Made by a program: the position numbers and the translations under genes. Under the pieces are notes generated by a model, which was not told the DNA's origin, did not search any database, and was given only the letters and a program-made list of their open reading frames with translations. Shown here piece by piece: positions 55,401 through 63,681 of a stretch of 64,000 nt of DNA. The DNA is taken from contig CM051458.1 in assembly GCA_028274465.1 (NCBI GenBank), positions 35,662,692 to 35,726,691 on the forward strand. The letters are read 5' to 3'. The stretch's first letter is position 1; each line of letters begins with the position of its first letter. The DNA is from Plantago ovata (Eukaryota; Streptophyta; Magnoliopsida; Lamiales; Plantaginaceae).

Positions 55401-56409
55401 GCAGACTACGAGCAGTGCTCTCCTGTGCTACACTTGAGAGATAAATCCTTCACAGAATCACTTATCACCCCCATTTGTATTTAGCCATAATCCTGGATCG
55501 TGTCTTAGGTCAACTGCTTATTCAGAGCTGACATCGACGGGTCCACCAAGGATATGGAGCAACAAATGTGATGATAAAGTCCTGTAAGTACAAAGGACGA
55601 ATGGCATCACTTCGACAACTCACCGGTTCCCATAGACACATTCGGTGTAGAGTATACATCGATGGGAGTGTCTGGTGGGTACTTCCATTGTTCGATAAAG
55701 CTTCTTCGAACAACTATGCGCAGTTATGGGAACGTTCCTTGATTGTCCAACAATCCGTTCCGTGGCCGTGGGATCGGCTCACACTTGCTCCAACAAGTAT
55801 AACCTCCACGCATACTAGTCTTGTCAGGTTCATTCAGACCCCCACATCCGAGATGTACCACGACTAGGGAGAGTTTGGGATAGATGATAACTCACATAGC
55901 TCCCACTAACTGTGTGATCGGTCATCTATCCGAGGGGACATGTTCAGTATCTATACAGACAGCAATATAGATATGACATGCTGCAGCCTGGTGTAATATA
56001 AATATGAAAGCAATACTCAACAGTAAAATGAAACAAAAATATATTATATTACGTTGACCTGTGTAATAGTACATATATGTCCTCTACAAGGACACCATTC
56101 CCTTAGTAAGGACTGTCTCTAGGACATATACACTATCAATAACCACTTGTATGCTCATTTACATTGCTTGCATCTATCATTCATATTCTTAACTACATCG
56201 ATCATTACTTGTGTCAGGTGGAGACGCAGAATTTCGTGCTGAAGAAGCTGCTGGAGAAGCATCCCATTGGCATAGATCCGTTCGTAGAGGGAGCTGTATT
56301 TCAGACCGGGGAGGGGAGCCCTGGTACGGCGGGGAGTGCGGGTTTGCAAGGCAGTTCTCATGCTCCTTCGGGTTCCAGTTGTCGTGGTTCTAGTGGTCGT
56401 CGTCCTTAG
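43495..56409 (+). CDS. CACTA accessory protein, plant Ptta/En/Spm family (PF03004-like)
   Basis: Six coding exons: 43495-43745, 43849-43993, 53110-53415, 53507-53605, 53713-53988 and 56218-56409. All introns have GT-AG ends, phases fit, and the sum is 1269 nt, giving 422 residues. The product starts MPKPRCNYIPPELRVPG, has a serine/lysine-rich linker, then the family core: GFYFDELR|KHYYLPNVLLKE, NTVGARCYRDKVHDLK, EWPLWLAYWKTQDAEDLAEQ, NKKNRAR, TQSQATRDLNA, KWTCKKAQKLN|EDVEAL and WLVYGLGN. A leucine-zipper-like helix follows (LAEEMAALRAENARI), and it ends in a glycine/serine-rich tail. This family goes with CACTA elements and is thought to bind the subterminal repeats or assist transposase. Intron 2 holds G2 and the last intron holds a solo LTR, yet no exon is damaged. 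No catalytic transposase domain is seen. Confidence 0.88.
44138..45425 (+). repeat. 5' LTR of G2
   Basis: 1288 bp, TGATGAATGTG...GGTTCATCA. TATA box CTATATATAG at about 44562-44571, with three palindromes of the GGGCGAACCGCCC type directly upstream (44494-44552). Confidence 0.92.
45429..45446 (+). other. Primer-binding site of G2
   Basis: TGGCGCCGTTGCCGGGGA, the canonical Athila/Tat primer site, four bases after the LTR. Confidence 0.92.
45595..46868 (+). mobile_element. G2 gag region
   Basis: Gag capsid text is clear: HAFQQLPRFYDLSREDVMGY, then LRMKVFAMGLGDRAKSWLSS, LDTWEKVFSAFMEKYFP and, further on, CRICKNYGHGAHMCRSE, a zinc knuckle of CxxCxxxxHxxxxC type. The region is interrupted and is treated as a fossil. 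Confidence 0.85.
46869..47753 (+). mobile_element. G2 protease region
   Basis: An open 294-residue stretch: coiled-coil N-terminal half (residues 1-65), acidic linker with CESCKREMP, and a retropepsin-like domain at about 135-250 (RATLDTGSYSNVLPLNVF with the catalytic DTG, LADGSLVKPEGVVKNVLVKI, VILLGRTFLTKLRSVMD). It ends without continuing into reverse transcriptase, in contrast to element A. Confidence 0.85.
47754..48982 (+). mobile_element. G2 spacer between protease and env-like frame, with palindromes
   Basis: No coding frame. A GC-rich palindrome cluster at 48028-48142 includes a perfect 32-bp palindrome at 48039-48070 (arms CACGTCCAGAGCGCGC). AT-rich DNA follows. It could hold a splice acceptor or promoter for the downstream frame, but none was established. 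Confidence 0.6.
48983..50209 (+). CDS. Env-like / putative plant transposon protein of G2
   Basis: A fully open 408-residue frame starting MFELSVAAIEVRQRLEAEM. It has the look of the extra frame of Athila elements (the 'putative plant transposon protein' type): an N-terminal globular part with RNWAWYSSNRFKGYDESLL, LIIPWTPEYISSFI, YSDLSIEAKVMMKFCISDLI, ELLYCLIDGHQIDIGRIMY and PSFITAYCKYHGV. An acidic linker follows (residues about 260-310) and then a glutamine-rich coiled coil near the end (MWEQQQLIQQQQEALRQSNE). I see no strong signal peptide or transmembrane segment, so a role as an envelope protein is not supported. It follows a gag-protease region lacking pol. Confidence 0.75.
   Translation: MFELSVAAIEVRQRLEAEMADGGRSIIPDRRIDIPESAVDRAGYRMLSRLGSQRNWAWYSSNRFKGYDESLLQDFYTGYTDLDEKNGVLVRGLIIPWTPEYISSFIHFGNPEFTGSDHAYLYSRASRGIGRHITNVICSREYRYPGVGEEPGRISYSDLSIEAKVMMKFCISDLIPRKNDTWIQPYYAELLYCLIDGHQIDIGRIMYEEYERHWEKKRKPFIFPSFITAYCKYHGVDDIEEGDCEVAVLSPSTIEVQLNRYQLKNPTAAAADVGAPFQPNDSDHEDAMEADVGEAPIPDIPFVHRTPHAPPRAPQRSRGFDFSEFRTYLDGRFDRIDANNAAMRQDLDTHIVQHNRDWEIFEEHRREDRQHMWEQQQLIQQQQEALRQSNELMNDMWSDFYGDYRPDD
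50210..51740 (+). mobile_element. 3' non-coding region of G2
   Basis: Homologous to 4244-5970 of element A in reverse. Contains two hairpins with stems of the type AACCTATTC/GAATAGGTT (50823-50844 with one G-T pair, and 50936-50957), each followed by GGTTTGGGGA, a purine-rich low-complexity tract (51015-51140), and the true polypurine tract before 51741. No coding frame. Confidence 0.75.
51741..52988 (+). repeat. 3' LTR of G2
   Basis: 1248 bp, about 40 bp shorter than the 5' LTR mainly because it keeps only one palindrome module (near 52100-52116) instead of three. Otherwise very similar. Confidence 0.92.
54042..56138 (-). mobile_element. Solo LTR S, 2.1 kb, probably copia, inside the CACTA A gene's last intron
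   Basis: TGTAAGAAAATATGG...CACTATCA with the exact duplication ATAAC at 54037-54041 and 56139-56143. No internal retroelement sequence and no repeat of its own ends inside, so it is a solo LTR. On the - strand it starts TGATAGTGTATATGTCCTAG, resembling plant copia LTR starts, which suggests - orientation. A CG-dinucleotide run (54727-54743) and a hairpin GTGGGTCCCA/TGGGACCCAC near 54759-54782 are inside. Confidence 0.82.
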
Positions 56410-56626
56410 ATTTTGACATTTTAGTTGGACATTTGTAGTACTATTGTAAAACTTTCACATTTACATTTGTAGTAAACGTTTTTCTATTTTGAAGAATCGA
56501 ATTTTATTGAATTTTATTTTCAATTCAATTTTAATGATTCTTAATTTTTAGTACGTAAATTTATATTTATTCCGGATAAACAGGTTGTTGTACAATTATT
56601 AAGAAAAATAAAAAAAAATTAAAAAA

Positions 56627-56982
56627 AAAAAACCGACGGATAACTTTATCCGTCGGTCATGACCGGTTGACTTAGTCAACCGGTCATGACCGACGGATAA
56701 AGTTATCCGTCGGTAATTGTCACCAACGGATAAATTTATCCATCGGTCAAACGAATAAGGGCTGGTCAACGCCCTTATTCGTCAGTCCGTCGGTATTATC
56801 TGTCGCTAAATTTAGCGACGGATAATAACCGTCGGTAACGGGATTACCGACGGATAAAATAGCTACGGGCTATTTATCCGTCGGTAAGGGAGAACCGATC
56901 CGTCGGTAAGGGTTTACCGACGGATCGGTCGCCTATTACCGACGGATGGTATCCGTCGGTAAATGTAGTGCTTCTTGTGGTG
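56627..56982 (+). repeat. Right subterminal and terminal repeats of CACTA A
   Basis: About a dozen copies of CCGACGGATAA or its inverse, arranged as nested inverted repeats (for example ACCGGTTGAC/GTCAACCGGT around 56662-56691). They are the counterpart of 41845-42110. In CACTA elements such arrays bind the accessory protein and are needed for excision. Confidence 0.85.
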
Positions 56983-56985
56983 GAC

Positions 56986-57989
56986 GCTGCTGAAAGTACA
57001 AAAGCAAGATAGTGACATCTTAAAGTGCAGAGCCTTAGAATTTAAAATTCAAACGGCTCCATTGATACACTATAAATAGAGGTCATCCGGCAAAGAGTTG
57101 AAGTGTGTCAACAACGTGATCAAACTCTCACTTGTGCTTTAAACACTCAAAACTTCTATACTCTTTACTGCCAATTGATCCGTTCCAAGACTTAAGCTTG
57201 AAACTAAAGCTACTTGTGAAAAAGTAGAACATTCACGGCTAAGAAATTAGTTAAGTGTTCTTTCTTTTGAACAAGAACAAGTCTTGACACCAGAAACAAC
57301 TTAACTTGCTTACCGAAAATTAAGTATCACAAGTTGTGTTTCTTTAGATAACTTGTTATAGCTGAAAAGTTATATTCAAGTCATCTCATCCCAAACCTCT
57401 TTAACTGATAAACACCCTTTTTCAGGCGTGAAATTCAGGGGGAATTAATTAAGCATTGTGTTGCTGATTATAAGTCCCAAGTTTGGTGGAGAACAAGGTT
57501 ACAGTTCTCTAGTTAGGTTGGAAACGAAGCAAGTGTGCTTTGGTTTATGAAGAATCATTAGTGATAGGATTTGTAAGGAACCTCATATCTTATCTTAGTG
57601 GATTCAGTCCTAGAAAGGAAAAAGTGGATTAGTCGAGAGATTACGTCACTCTAAGATAACACTATAAAAGTGTTTGTGTGATTTACTTTACCGCATTTAG
57701 TTTTCAACAATCTACACTTATTGTACACTGTCACTCTACTCACTTGCTGAAACTAGCACTCTCTGAAAAGCACTTATTGTATAAAGTCTTCCGCACTCTG
57801 TTTTTAAAGTACCAGTAAAACTCGTTACTGAAAAGTAACAAGTGCTTGCTGAGAAAGTTAAGTACCAGCAAACTCATTACTAAAAAGTAATAAGCACTTG
57901 CTGAGAAAAATTTTTAAACGACGAAAGTTTGAAAAGACTATTCACCCCTCCCCCCTTCTAGTCTTTTCTTGTTGTTTAAAGGACTAACA
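56986..57989 (+). repeat. 3' LTR of C2, right part
   Basis: Last 1004 bp of the LTR. A TATA-like CTATAAATAG is at about 57071-57080 and a GAAA-loop hairpin GTTACT/AGTAAC at 57824-57839. The LTR ends GGACTAACA before the CGCGT duplication. Confidence 0.9.
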
Positions 57990-59117
57990 CGCGTTTAAAC
58001 AATGACTGATGCTGACGAAACTGCATAAACGCGGCTAAGACACGTTTAAGCCCTTTAGCCTTAACCTCAAAACAAATGCAAATGGTATTAGAACTTGGTT
58101 GAACATTATGTTTAATTATTATACTTTATGTTCCGATTAAACTTTATCAATCATACACCGATTATTATTTTTACACATATTTCTAATACGTAAGTAGCAT
58201 GTGTTTTACTTTTAGATATTAGTAAAAAACAATGGAGGAAGTATAAAAACAGATACTAACAAAAAGTAAAGAAAAAGGTTTAAGAAAAGCTGACAACCAC
58301 TTGGAACTAGTACCAAGGAAAAATCAAATACAGACGAACGGACGAACTTGTTGGATTCATCATCCATCGAAAAGCCAGGGTAGCACAAAAAATGGAACAT
58401 GATATTATATGATTTAATTACCCTGTAAGCCTTACAATAAAGCCCTAAAGGCATACTTCCATTACATGCATCACACCACATACAATTAAAATCTCACCCG
58501 GGAGATCTCACCGTCCCGAGTGAATTACATTTTACAGTTATATCAAGTTGTAATATTTGTACGGAATTCCTAAGATGGTACAGTGGTTTAAAGCTGGAGC
58601 AACCAAGGAGTGGTGTATAGTTTAATTTATGACAAAGATGTAAAGTAGTATAAGTGTGTAATTATAAGTTGATTTAGAATGTTTGAATTGAAGTAATAAG
58701 TAGTTATAATATTTTCAGTTGAAGATAAAAAGGTGTAATATTTTACCATTACAAATCACAAGAAACACCAGAGTATCTGGTGTCTTGTAGGTGTGACATA
58801 ACATATCATAAACCATAAAATAAGTACATTATATAACACATTAACACGTTACTTCACTAGTAGTAGTAAGTGGTATTGAAGAGTTTTAACTTTTAAACCC
58901 CAATTTGAAAACAGGGTGTAAAACCACATCAATACCACAAAACAAGCAAAGGTCTGCATAGAAAACTGAGAGAGAAATTGGCCTACTACCCTACAAATTA
59001 TATAAGTACACTACTACACTACGGAAGAGAGTGGAACTAGATGTTAATCATTAGAAGTGTCTGTCTGACTGTCTTGTCTCCTTGCATGTTTTCTCGGGCA
59101 ATGTGCTGATTTCATTT
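57990..59117. other. Non-coding stretch between C2 and the Mei2-like gene
   Basis: The first 70 bases complete the foldback element split by C2. The rest is AT-rich without a convincing exon. A - strand frame at 58212-58481 has no domain. The 3' untranslated part of the Mei2-like gene presumably lies near the right edge. No polyadenylation signal was singled out. Confidence 0.5.
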
Positions 59118-61357
59118 TTATCTTCTGCTAAGGAATAGGGCACCTCTGTTACCCACAATGTTCATCTTCACTCGCTGACCGGAACCGTCACGGGCAGGGC
59201 TGAACATCACCGGCAGATATTCATCGGAGTCGCACTGGAAAACCGAATCGCTAAAATGCTTCATCAGGTCCTCCTTGCCCTAGAAATTATTATTACATTA
59301 AACATTATTATACTTATCGTTATTAATTTTTATTTATTTATGATCAGAGTTTAAAATAAAATTAAATTAAATGTTTTGGTTTGAGATAAAATCAAGAATC
59401 AACAGGTTTAAAAAACAACTAGAAATACTAATTTACTCTATAACTATAAGTTTGTCATTTTTGTTTTTCAAATATTCAATATAAGTAATTTTTAAGAATT
59501 TTAGACTAATATACAATTCATTCACTCTATCTTATTAACTGAACCCTTTATTAATCCATTTTAAATTCTGAAAATTAATCCATTTTTAAATTCGGAAAAT
59601 ATCAAATACATGCATTTCATTCCTCCTTCAATTAAAAAAAATCTTTTTTTTATTAGAAAAGAGCTTTTATTTTATTTTATATATATAGAGGAATACAAAA
59701 GCTAACAGAGCTTACAACTAAAGTTCACAAACATCAGTAGCATAATTACCAACTCTAACTTTACCAACTAGTACAACTTAATTAGCAGCTCAAGTAATTT
59801 CACTATAATCAAAATCACTCGAATAAATTTTGCAGTTTATTCTGCTTCAAAAAAAATTTGCAGCTTATTATTATGTGCAGCATATATAATTAACATTGGT
59901 GTGTTTAATGTACCTAAATTTACCTTTAAAAGAAAGAGAAAAAAAACATCTGTCATGTACTCCATGGTACTATACATTTCAAGAAAAGCACATTTATGAA
60001 TTAAAATCTACTTCTACAATGTTGAAATAAATACCTAAAATACAATTACGGCACCCATTTTTACTAGTCCTAAAAGAACCAGATCTGGTACATGGAACCT
60101 AATTCATCTCCAATTCAATTACTGCACATAAATCTCTCCAAGCCTCAAACCCAAAAAATTCCAATTCTTCAATCATTTAATAACTAATCAAGGCAACATT
60201 AATTACTGTAGCTACTGCTAGTTACCTGGATTTTGGCAGTAACAACTTCAATTTCTTTGGACCATTTACAGCGAGAAACAAAATTCCACCTACACAAGTG
60301 AAAAGTATTGTAGAAGCTTTTTACTGTTGTGGCATTTGTGAAGTTTACAAATGCAAATCCTCTACTGTTCCCATTCCTGATTTAAAACAAAAATTAATTA
60401 ATAAAATAGAATATCAAGAATTTATGTAAACTTCAGAAGGATTAAAAAAAATCAGTTAACTTTTTACCCAGTATTATGGAATACCCAAATAATTAATAGA
60501 TTAAAGGTAAATACAAACAATAAACAAAATGCCCTATAATTAATAATGAAACCCCAGTAACTGTAGTTTCTAAAAAGAAAAAACCCCAATAAAGTAGTAC
60601 TAGATTCTTTCTTCTTTGGGGAAAGGAAAATTTAAAGAAAAATAAAAATTTGATGACAGTGAGATAAAAAGAGAACCCAAATAATTAGTTTGAGAACCGG
60701 ACCCTAATAAATAAACTAGATTATCCAATTAAAATATAAAATAATCTTTTTATTTTTTTTAATGAGAATACCTAAATCAACAGGGAGATACAGAAAGTCA
60801 TAAGCTGCAGATGAAGAAGAAGAAGAAGAACCCTCTTCTCTGGGTTTCCGATTTTCCATCATGCAGAAACCATCCAACATTTCTATCAGCATTCTTCTTC
60901 TGCAAAATAATAATAAAATAATCAAGAAATTGATGTGTACATAGTACTATAGTACTTTTTTAGGTTATTAATTATGGTAAAGAAAAGGAAAGGGAATTAA
61001 TTACGAGCAATCATAAGGAATGTTCTTGATCATGACAGTGGTGTGATTTAGGTCCCAGTTGAGAGGGATAATCTCATGCGGCCTTGTCTCTTCTTCTTGT
61101 CTGTTATAATCCGAAATCTTGTTGTTGTCTGAGACTGTAGTTACAGGTCTGGGAGTTGGAGGGGGGTTTTGTGGGGGTAAATAGTAGTAGTAGTTAGTAG
61201 GAGCTGGGTAGAATGTGGGGTACTGTATGGTTGTGTATGTACTGTAAGATGGTGTTGATGAGTATAAGACCGTCGGCTGCTGGTGGTGGTGGCGAGCGGT
61301 GGTGGTGGGGTAGGGTGCTATTGGGTTGTATTCAGGGGCAAGAGGGTTTAGAGACAT
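59118..61357 (-). CDS. Mei2-like protein with C-terminal RRM only (RRM_2 family; MCT/terminal-ear-like)
   Basis: Four exons on the - strand: 61005-61357, 60772-60899, 60226-60376 and 59118-59279, about 264 residues. The start is the ATG at 61357 (MSLNPLAPEYNPIAPYP); upstream there is no in-frame ATG. Residues 10-85 are proline/tyrosine/histidine-rich. The RNA-binding RRM_2 domain runs from TTVMIKNIPYDC through SRRMLIEMLDGFCMMENRKP, YDFLYLPVDL, RGFAFVNFTNATTVKSFY and SKEIEVVTAKIQ to GKEDLMKHFSDSVF...EYLPVMFSPARDG. All introns have GT-AG ends, and junctions 1-2 and 3-4 are in phase. Junction 2-3 is one base out: exon 2 ends GATTTAG|GTATT where family logic predicts GATTTNAG. So either a one-base deletion has disabled the gene, or it is a sequencing error. 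A seven-serine run (GAAGAAGAA repeat) sits inside the domain. Such proteins bind RNA and act in plant development. This is the only clear host gene. Confidence 0.85.
59640..59900. repeat. T- and A-rich insertion-like segment in the last intron of the Mei2-like gene
   Basis: A run of A/T with GAGCTTTTATTTTATTTTAT followed by text resembling the reversed 3' end of a LINE or SINE tail. No coding text. Tentative. Confidence 0.25.
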
Positions 61358-61457
61358 GGTGATGTGGCCTAGAGGTGCAAATGTTTGAGAAAGAGAGAGA
61401 GACAAACAAGGGTTCTTATAGTTCTAGTACTTCTACCAAATTCCTTTTTTCCTTTTT

Positions 61458-61470
61458 CTTATATATACTA
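61458..61470 (-). promoter_or_regulatory. TATA box of the Mei2-like gene
   Basis: The - strand reads TAGTATATATAAG, about 105 bases upstream of the ATG at 61357. A CT-rich leader (TCTCTCTCTCTTTCTC at about 61388-61403) lies between them. This is a common plant promoter layout. Confidence 0.55.
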
Positions 61471-61689
61471 TTTTGTTTGTGGTGAAGTGAAATCTGGTGA
61501 TTTCTGGTATGTGAGTTTGTGCGTCCTCCAATTTAATAAGGGTGTGTTTAAGCTCCATTCAAAAAATAAAAAAATAAATAAAACCTTATTCATAATTACT
61601 GTTTTTGTAATATACCAAATTTTAATATGTGAATTAGACTCTATTCTCTTTGTATTTGTATATGAAAATTCATTATCTTGATCCGGCAG

Positions 61690-61795
61690 TAAGTTCAACT
61701 CAGTAATATTTTATATTAAAAATAGTTCAAGTTCAGTTCAGTTCAACTCAACTTCATTCAGTTCAGTTCGGTTGAGTTCAGTTCATACAGTCGAA
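61690..61795. repeat. Degenerate AGTTC pentamer repeat
   Basis: Runs of GTTCA/AGTTC with variants (GTTCAACTCAACTTCATTCA, then AGTTCAGTTCGGTTGAGTTC) over about 70 bases. Short tandem repeat, no further context. Confidence 0.6.
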
Positions 61796-62007
61796 CAAAG
61801 TTGTGAGCCCTTTAACTGATCTCTTAACATTAACTAATTCGTATAAAATATTTTACATGAATTTCGAATTTTAAAACAGTGCATATACTTGAAAATTAAC
61901 TTGATGACAGAGAATGAAACATAATATTTGTGCCCGTGATATGATCACCGCTCCGAGGCCTTCCTTACCATTTCAGCCGGCTCAGCTTAACGCCTAAAAG
62001 TTAAATA

Positions 62008-62287
62008 CTCCCTCCGTCCCTTTGAATTTACCCATTTTGGTAAAAGCACAGTTTTTAAGAAAAATATTACTTTTGCATATTATATATAAGGGTGAGAGAG
62101 AGATTGGGAGTAAGTGAATATTTAATTGTAAGTATGTTAGGTAGTGGGAGTAAGTGAATACTTAATTATATATAGGAGTTGTTAGTATAATAAAATAGTA
62201 ATAAAAACTTTCCATTTATGGACTGGGTAATTTCTAATGGGACGCCATAAATGGCAAAATGAGTAATTTAAAGTGGGACAGAGGGAG
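62008..62287. mobile_element. Stowaway-like MITE
   Basis: 280 bp with inverted ends CTCCCTCCGTCCC and GGGACAGAGGGAG, flanked by TA on both sides (62006-62007, 62288-62289), the signature of Tc1/mariner-type Stowaway MITEs. Interior AT-rich and non-coding, with a short near-duplicate GTGGGAGTAAGTGAATA-type motif around 62107-62163. Confidence 0.85.
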
Positions 62288-63204
62288 TATAAAGGGTCAG
62301 TCGTGCCCAGTGACAGAGCAAGTTTCATGCAAGTTTTATAACCTAGAGGTTCTATCTTCATATTTTTTAAATCGTTTAACTCTTACGTCTTAATGCAAGC
62401 TTTTATTTGAACTTACTTAAACTTGAATTTCCTCTTAAAATCTTAAACTTCTCTTTACACTAGCCTGGGCTTGCCCCTGGCTTTTCTTAACTTATCTTTT
62501 TATCTTTCTTTAGTATAATTTAACTTGCGAGCTCCCTTGGCACCGTAAGTTCCCACCCTAGCTCTTAATTAGATTTACTTATTTCTCGGCTTGCCGGATG
62601 GAATAGGACTTGCTCATAACTGTTCTCTTGACTCGATTCCTAGCTTGCTGGTGAGATCCGGACTTACCCTTCACCATGACATCTTAACTATCCTGCTTGC
62701 CAGGTGGTTCAGGACTTATCTTTCGCCATCTCTATGTAATAATTTCGCTAAGGTAGTTCCTTACCAGCCTAGTAATTAGTTTTTTTTAAGTTCTTAATAA
62801 ACCTTTCATTTTCTTTTTTTTTTTTCTTTTTTTTTTTTTTAAGCGGTAAAAACTTTTATTAATAAACGACCACAAACAATACTCCAGACAACTTACAACA
62901 ACAGAAATATTCGGAATATACCTCCAAAATACAACCACAATCAAAACCAAACTAATTACAACCTTTTTTCCAAGAGAACGTCTCCTGTGAGACCACTCGA
63001 TCCGTGAGACCAAAATGAGACTCAAAGGAATTGAAATCTAGATTAAACAAGATAAAATCTGGATATCAAAGAAGATAAAACTCGCGGGTCATGTTATAAC
63101 CCGGTTTCGAAAACGGGTCATCTTATAACCCAGTCCAAAACCCTTATTAACAAATCAGAAAAGCAAAATCAGAGATGACGTGAGAGGAAGACGACGAAGA
63201 AGCC
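62288..63204. repeat. Non-coding stretch with a probable LINE tail and short repeats
   Basis: 62290-62790 shows nothing recognisable. At 62808-62842 a long T-rich run precedes AAGCGGTAAAAACTTTTATT, like the reversed poly(A) end of a LINE on the - strand (about 62808-62965). At 63077-63140 the near-palindromic unit GGGTCATNTTATAACCC occurs twice. Confidence 0.35.
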
Positions 63205-63342
63205 ATGGACAACGGAACAAAACTCTCTCCCATGGATGAACAACGAGATTGCTTGCTACACTCCATGGACAGCCCATTGATGGACTTTGAAGGTCCATAT
63301 CCATGGAGATTTCAAAACTCAGAAAAAAAAATTCATTGTTGA
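63205..63342 (+). CDS. Possible small first exon or short frame, unknown
   Basis: A 45-residue frame beginning MDNGTKLSPMDEQRDCLLHS with good start context (GCCATGG). It contains the word CCATGGA four times. No family recognised. It could be the first exon of a gene running off the right edge together with the candidate exon at 63607-63681, but no firm donor was found. Confidence 0.2.
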   Translation: MDNGTKLSPMDEQRDCLLHSMDSPLMDFEGPYPWRFQNSEKKIHC

Positions 63343-63606
63343 ATTGGGTTGATCGATTCGAATTGGATGATGATTAATGACGAGATTGATTGTTAGATCC
63401 GTGTGTATAACCTTGATTGGATTAGTGAATGGTGAAATCGAAGTTTGATAATCCCCTGATATGTTATGATGATGAGTATTGCACTTGCACATAAGGTGTT
63501 TGCTAATTTGCTTGAGTGAAATGATCTTTCTATTTGCACTTGAATTTTCGTATGAAACTCATATGTATTATTACGTGATCATGATTATTGATAATGTTGG
63601 TTTCAG

Positions 63607-63681
63607 ATGATAAACATGAAGGTACAAGTGATAAACATGAAGCTACAGATGATAAGCATAAAGGAGCTGCCAAACAATCAA
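63607..63681 (+). other. Candidate exon with three 21-bp repeats
   Basis: Bounded by GGTTTCAG on the left and CAATCAA|GTATG on the right. It encodes repeats of the type DDKHEGT, SDKHEAT, DDKHKGA. Hydrophilic and charged, with no known domain. The rest of 63682-64000 is T-rich, intron-like DNA with nothing else visible. Confidence 0.25.

Larger units (their letters stand above)
41828..56982 (+). mobile_element. CACTA A: CACTA transposon with a complete PF03004-type gene and two nested retroelements
   Basis: Left end CACTACAAAAAAACCG, right end CTTCTTGTGGTG (inverted CACCACAAGAAG), with the duplication GAC at 41825-41827 and 56983-56985. Subterminal repeats with inverted CCGACGGAT units cover about 41845-42110 and 56627-56970. 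The 15.2-kb span drops to about 4.2 kb once G2 (44138-52988) and the solo LTR (54042-56138) are taken out. It carries a spliced accessory gene but no DDE transposase, so it is non-autonomous. Copy C (8292-10145) is a close relative. Inserted in C2's 3' LTR. Confidence 0.93.
22420..57989 (+). mobile_element. SIRE-like copia element C2, complete span with nested insertions
   Basis: Both LTRs are present (22420-23951; 41304-41827 plus 56986-57989) and the duplication CGCGT flanks the whole at 22415-22419 and 57990-57994, proving one insertion event. Order on the + strand: 5' LTR, tRNA-Met primer site, gag, protease, integrase, reverse transcriptase, assembly gap with Tat element, env-like tail interrupted by CACTA B, polypurine tract, 3' LTR interrupted by CACTA A. 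Without insertions it would be a normal-sized SIRE relative. The two LTRs are similar by eye, so it is not ancient. It is broken in many places. Confidence 0.92.

Noticed and set aside
58212-58481. 89-residue - strand frame with hydrophobic end
   Set aside because: No domain, no promoter or splice context, AT-rich composition like surrounding non-coding DNA.
61358-61405. Upstream extension of the Mei2-like frame (SLSLSQTFAPLGHIT)
   Set aside because: It has no ATG; the CT-rich leader merely stays open. The ATG at 61357 matches the usual start of the family.
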